Below are positions 5,518 to 8,021 of a DNA stretch of 8,021 nucleotides, piece after piece; position 1 is the stretch's first letter; every line of letters begins with the position of its first letter. The notes under the pieces were generated by a model that worked only from the letters and a program-made list of their open reading frames with translations, was not told the origin of the DNA and did no database searches. The DNA comes from CAZJYC01 sp964550165. GTDB lineage: Bacteria > Acidobacteriota > Aminicenantia > Aminicenantales > Aminicenantaceae. The position numbers were made by a program, and so were the translations under genes. The stretch covers positions 1 through 8,021 of the forward strand of contig CAZJYC010000093.1 of assembly GCA_964550165.1 (NCBI GenBank). Direction: 5' to 3'.

Positions 5518-6537
5518 ATGAAACAAAAATTATTCGTCCTGATCATAGTCTCTCTCTTCCTGTTGGGCTGCTCCCCCGGCGGGAGGAACTGGACTCATCT
5601 GGAGCTTCAGGTCATGACCGACGAGGCCTTACAGATTGAAACAGCCCAAACCGTCTTTAATTTGCGAGAACGGCTTGGAAGGAATGGGATATCTCATGAA
5701 GCTGTTATCATCGAAAAACCGGGGACGTTCCGGCTGACCGGATTCTTGCGCGAAGAAGCGAGCAAGCTCATCGGTCTTTTCGAAGAGTATTTCCGGGACT
5801 GGGATGCCACCGTAGAAGAAGCATCGGTGACAGCCAATCTCAAACAACCCGCCGAACAATATCTGCGGGAAACGGCTGTGAATCAGACCCTGGAAACCGT
5901 CAGAAATAGACTCAAAGCCCTCGGCGTAAGAAGAGCGGTTGTACAAAGAGGAACGCAACGAGACGATGTCATCGTCGTCGAATTTCGCGGAACAATGAAT
6001 GAGAGGTTCCGGAACGTTCTCCATGTCACCGCCCTGCTGGAGCTGAGATTAGTGAAATCCGGGCCTGCACCCGATGAGGCAACGCTTCTCGCCGACTTCG
6101 GAGGTGAAGTCCCTGAGGGCCTTCAAGTTCTCAGGGGGAATCCCAGAAGCACTGAGGGAGGATACTATCTCGTTTCCGACGTCCCTGTCATAACCGGACG
6201 AGACCTCTCCAAAGTCCGGCGTTCCTCGGACGCATGGAATAATCCTGCGGTTACTTTCTCTTTAAAAGAAGACAGCGCCAGAAGATTCGAGCTGTTCACC
6301 TCAGAGAACATCGGCCGGGCCCTGGCCATCGTCATCGATGGCAAGGTCATTTGTGCGCCTATCATCCAGTCCGCTATTCCTGACGGTCGGGGCATCATTC
6401 AAGGCCGTTTTACTGTCGAAGAGGCCGATGACCTGGCTGTTATTCTCAAGGCAGGAGCCCTTCCGGCTTCCGTAAAATATGTTGCCCAGAAAACTGTCAC
6501 CAAGCCGTTTGCAATAAGGGATATCCTTCCCTTTTAG
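5518..6537 (+). CDS. Lipoprotein consisting of a SecD periplasmic head (P1) without transmembrane channel
   Basis: The 339-residue product begins with a lipoprotein signal (MKQKLFVLIIVSLFLLGC, lipobox LLGC 15-18), so Cys18 would be lipidated. The rest matches the SecD first periplasmic domain: a base part with VFNLRERLGRNGI (47-59), the typical TLETVRNRLKALGV (124-137), VVQRG...VIVVEFRG (141-158), LLELRLVKSG (173-182), the head part VITGRDLSKV (224-233), PAVTFSLKEDSARRFELFT (243-261), ENIGRALAIVIDGKVICAPI (263-282), and GRFTVEEADDLAVILKAGALPA (296-317). In full SecD the second membrane helix follows shortly after this point; here the protein ends at 339 with no helices. It therefore cannot form the SecDF proton channel and may act on emerging or lipid-linked substrates at the membrane. 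The start at 5518 is chosen because GGAGAA lies 7 nt upstream; an ATG at 5503 in frame lacks a good site. It is a paralogue type, not the main secD. Confidence 0.88.
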   Translation: MKQKLFVLIIVSLFLLGCSPGGRNWTHLELQVMTDEALQIETAQTVFNLRERLGRNGISHEAVIIEKPGTFRLTGFLREEASKLIGLFEEYFRDWDATVEEASVTANLKQPAEQYLRETAVNQTLETVRNRLKALGVRRAVVQRGTQRDDVIVVEFRGTMNERFRNVLHVTALLELRLVKSGPAPDEATLLADFGGEVPEGLQVLRGNPRSTEGGYYLVSDVPVITGRDLSKVRRSSDAWNNPAVTFSLKEDSARRFELFTSENIGRALAIVIDGKVICAPIIQSAIPDGRGIIQGRFTVEEADDLAVILKAGALPASVKYVAQKTVTKPFAIRDILPF

Positions 6538-6565
6538 ACCTCGCCGAGCTTTTCCTTGCTTATGA

Positions 6566-6748
6566 AGAGCTCCTAAGGAAGACAGAGAGCTGCCGGCACA
6601 TTTATACCAGCAGATAGAACACGACCATTTTAAAGATAAAAGAGAAAAACGTGTTGAAAAATATTCATCGTCCCTAAAATATGAATGGCAATTTATGGGT
6701 TTTGAAGCTGCATTTTTAAGGCGCTTCCCCCAATTTTGCTCACCTTGA
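6566..6748 (+). pseudogene. Possible gene remnant, unrecognised
   Basis: A frame of 60 codons runs from a stop at 6563-6565 to TGA at 6746-6748. It reads as plausible protein (ELPAHLYQQIEHDHFKDK, then EKYSSSLKYEWQFMGFEAAF) with no ATG, GTG or TTG near its front. Another frame just upstream gives LAELFLAYEELLRKTE, so a frameshifted remnant is possible. The family is not recognised, and chance openness cannot be excluded. Confidence 0.25.
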
Positions 6749-6780
6749 CATGCCTGCCCGTTGTTTTTTATCATTCATGA

Positions 6781-6831
6781 CGACGGGAGGAGGAAAAACT
6801 TCAGAAGAAGGAATTTCGGGAGGAGAGCTGA
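6781..6831 (+). pseudogene. Remnant of a TPR-protein C-terminus
   Basis: Between a stop at 6778-6780 and TGA at 6829-6831 the frame reads EEEKLQKKEFREES, matching the tail of the upstream TPR protein (AKETLQKKEFRKES). The rest of that protein is absent here. It is most simply the leftover end of a duplicated gene. Confidence 0.65.
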
Positions 6832-6880
6832 GGAAGGGTAGAGATTCAAATAATCCATAAAGACTTGTTTCTCAATAATA
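6791..6880 (+). repeat. 90-bp duplicated segment, copy B
   Basis: This is the partner of 5352-5441, at about 83% identity without gaps. It includes the TPR tail remnant, the intervening DNA and the first five codons of the beta-barrel gene, whose TTG start lies inside the copy. Confidence 0.85.
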
Positions 6881-7875
6881 AATCAACGTTTTTTTTATTC
6901 TTATGCCTTTTTTTCTTCAGTCTGCATTGCGAAGCTTCTCCGCCCAGCATCAGAATCTATTCGGCAGGGAGCTGGATCGAGGGCGGGGATTTAAACAGAA
7001 ATATTCAAGGCTGGACGGGCTATTTTGCAGATCGTAATCTGGGTCCCTATGAAGCGGCATTCAGCCTGAAAGAGCTTCACCGCCAAAAGAGCTTTGGAGC
7101 GGAAATTCTTTACCCTCTCACCTCTGGCCTCTCTGTCGGGCTCGGAGTTGAATTTCTGACCGGGGCAACCGAAGGGGAAGCCTATTCGCGGCTAAGCCAG
7201 GAGCAGGATTATTTCAATTCAGCCGAGGATTTTGGCACCATCTTTATCGATGAACAATCCACTCAAGACCCAAGATACAAACTTCAAAGTATGCCCCTGA
7301 ACCTTACCTTCTATTATTCTTTCCCTTTTGGAAGCCGATTTGTTTTTTTCCTCGGCTGCGGAGGAAGTTACTATTTTGGCAGACTCACTTACACGGAGGA
7401 TTATGAATACAGTTTCAACTACAAGGATGAGAAAAACCTGTCAGGCACTCCTGTAGAATTTGTGGACCGCTACTCTTCTACAGGAATTTACTCTGAGGAT
7501 ACGACTTGCAATGCTCTCGGGCTCCATGCCTTGTCTGGCTTGGAGGTGAGGATTGGCCGGCGTCTTCACTTGGTTGTTGAAGCTTTTGGGCGAAAGGTTG
7601 GCTTCAGCGGCTGGAAAGGAACGAAGAATGACCGTTACACCTGGAATCATACCTATGGCTACTGGGGGGAATTTTCCGACCAGGGCTCTAGCGAAGAATC
7701 TGAGCGAGGGACGTTGTGGATGGTCGATTTGAGGAATGATGAAACCGGAAACTCCTATCCCCGTTTTATTTTTTCAGAGGAAAGACCCGCCTCTCCTTCT
7801 TACACCGATGTGAGGCCAGCGAGAATCAGTCTGAGCGGCTTTTCGTTCAGAGTCGGGATTAAAATCTCTCTTTGA
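6865..7875 (+). CDS. Predicted outer-membrane beta-barrel protein, hypothetical
   Basis: This 336-residue protein has a signal peptide (KSTFFLFLCLFFFSLHCEA, likely cut after CEA at 22-24) and then alternating hydrophobic/aromatic strands separated by polar loops. Examples are FGAEILYPLTSGLSVGLGVE (74-93), MPLNLTFYYSFPF (142-154), SRFVFFLGCGGSYYFGRLTY (156-175), LHALSGLEVRIGRRLHLVVE (220-239) and the last strand ISLSGFSFRVGIKISL. This fits a small outer-membrane barrel of perhaps 8-12 strands. The terminal residue is Leu rather than the usual Phe. Loops are rich in Tyr, Asp, Glu and Ser. No enzymatic motif is seen and I do not recognise a named family. The start is TTG at 6865: it is the only usual start codon between the in-frame stop at 6829 and the signal peptide, there is no Shine-Dalgarno, and AATAAT (6849-6854) stands 10 nt upstream. 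Confidence 0.72.
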   Translation: MFLNNKSTFFLFLCLFFFSLHCEASPPSIRIYSAGSWIEGGDLNRNIQGWTGYFADRNLGPYEAAFSLKELHRQKSFGAEILYPLTSGLSVGLGVEFLTGATEGEAYSRLSQEQDYFNSAEDFGTIFIDEQSTQDPRYKLQSMPLNLTFYYSFPFGSRFVFFLGCGGSYYFGRLTYTEDYEYSFNYKDEKNLSGTPVEFVDRYSSTGIYSEDTTCNALGLHALSGLEVRIGRRLHLVVEAFGRKVGFSGWKGTKNDRYTWNHTYGYWGEFSDQGSSEESERGTLWMVDLRNDETGNSYPRFIFSEERPASPSYTDVRPARISLSGFSFRVGIKISL

Positions 7876-7888
7876 ATAATTGTTATGG

Positions 7889-7953
7889 CCCGCTGCGGCC
7901 AAGTGGCTCGAAAACACCTTCAAACGGTTTTCTCGCCACTTAGCCTCCGCGGG
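7889..7953 (+). terminator. Long imperfect hairpin after the beta-barrel gene, possible terminator
   Basis: Fourteen bases from the end of the gene, 7889-7953 folds into a long imperfect stem. CCCGC (7889-7893) pairs with GCGGG (7949-7953), GGC with GCC (7897-7899 with 7943-7945), AAGTGGC with GCCACTT (7901-7907 with 7935-7941), and after a 2-by-2 mismatch GAAAAC with GTTTTC (7910-7915 with 7927-7932); the loop is 11 nt. No T-run follows, so classic intrinsic termination is uncertain. It may instead be a 3'-end stabiliser or a palindromic repeat. Confidence 0.45.
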
Positions 7954-8021
7954 GAATCTCCTCTCCTCTAACCAAGCAAAATGAAAGAAAATAGATAATT
8001 AATACAAACGCATTAAATATC
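7954..8021. other. Right edge, nothing recognised
   Basis: The last 68 bases after the hairpin are AT-rich towards the end. They show no frame, repeat or promoter that could be supported. Confidence 0.5.

Larger units (their letters stand above)
6538..6864 (+). other. 327-base region without a confident gene
   Basis: This stretch lies between the SecD-like gene and the beta-barrel gene. It contains a 60-codon stop-free frame (6566-6748) without a start codon, an 8-bp stem with one G-U pair (6757-6764 with 6780-6787, 15-nt loop), and most of duplicated copy B. It looks like decayed coding DNA more than compact regulatory DNA. Confidence 0.6.

Noticed and set aside
6301..6774. Minus-strand open frame over the SecD-like end
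   Set aside because: It overlaps a well-supported gene, has no motif, and runs into intergenic DNA.
6757..6787. Terminator after the SecD-like gene
   Set aside because: The stem is short with a 15-nt loop and is followed by purines, not a T-run. It lies over 200 bases from the stop.
6777..6857. 26-codon frame starting at ATG 6777
   Set aside because: It lies out of frame over the TPR remnant, has no upstream ribosome-binding site and no protein-like pattern.
7881..7960. Integron attC-like site
   Set aside because: The palindrome lacks the RYYYAAC and GTTRRRY end boxes, and there is no integrase or cassette array nearby.
1..8021. CRISPR array, tRNA, rRNA, transposase or prophage genes
   Set aside because: No regularly spaced repeats, cloverleaf or rRNA-like stretches, or mobile-element protein motifs were found on either strand.

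Overview
The window comes from a diderm (Gram-negative-type) bacterium. It encodes a LolA-family lipoprotein chaperone, an ECF sigma/anti-sigma pair, a DUF374-type acyltransferase of the kind that works on envelope lipids, a lipoprotein derived from SecD and a predicted outer-membrane beta-barrel. Base composition looks even, at roughly 47-50% GC by eye. A run of exactly 100 N (5062-5161) marks a scaffold join, so this is probably a draft or metagenome-assembled genome. The style (secreted bactofilin-like protein with membrane helices, small standalone SecD head proteins) is compatible with an Acidobacteriota/Aminicenantes-like lineage, but no marker gene here proves this.

Region 1 (125-2907, minus strand) is a tight four-gene operon read right to left: LolA-fold protein, ECF sigma factor, zinc-binding membrane anti-sigma factor, and a secreted bactofilin-like membrane protein. 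The last three overlap by ATGA junctions. The LolA-fold gene is joined to the sigma gene by a 39-bp gap spanned by a perfect 10-bp inverted repeat that would hide the sigma ribosome-binding site. The set resembles the logic of rpoE-rseA-rseB, where RseB has a LolA-like fold, and looks like an envelope-stress module. A 23-bp imperfect direct repeat lies beyond each end of the operon.

Region 2 (3051-5061, plus strand) holds a sodium:solute symporter-family protein and a DUF374-type acyltransferase cut off by the gap. The starts of lolA, the symporter and the acyltransferase each have a -10-like hexamer only 7-9 nt upstream and no good Shine-Dalgarno site, whereas internal genes have clear ones. 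This suggests leaderless transcription of operon-first genes.

Region 3 (5162-7875, plus strand) holds the tail of a TPR protein, a lipoprotein made of the SecD periplasmic head without SecD's channel helices, a 327-base gene-poor stretch, and a predicted beta-barrel protein with a TTG start. A 90-bp segment covering the TPR tail and its downstream DNA is duplicated just before and into the beta-barrel gene. A long imperfect hairpin closes the region.

The common theme is envelope biogenesis: lipoprotein traffic, stress signalling, lipid acylation, secretion-related folding and an outer-membrane protein. No CRISPR, tRNA, rRNA or intact mobile element was seen.
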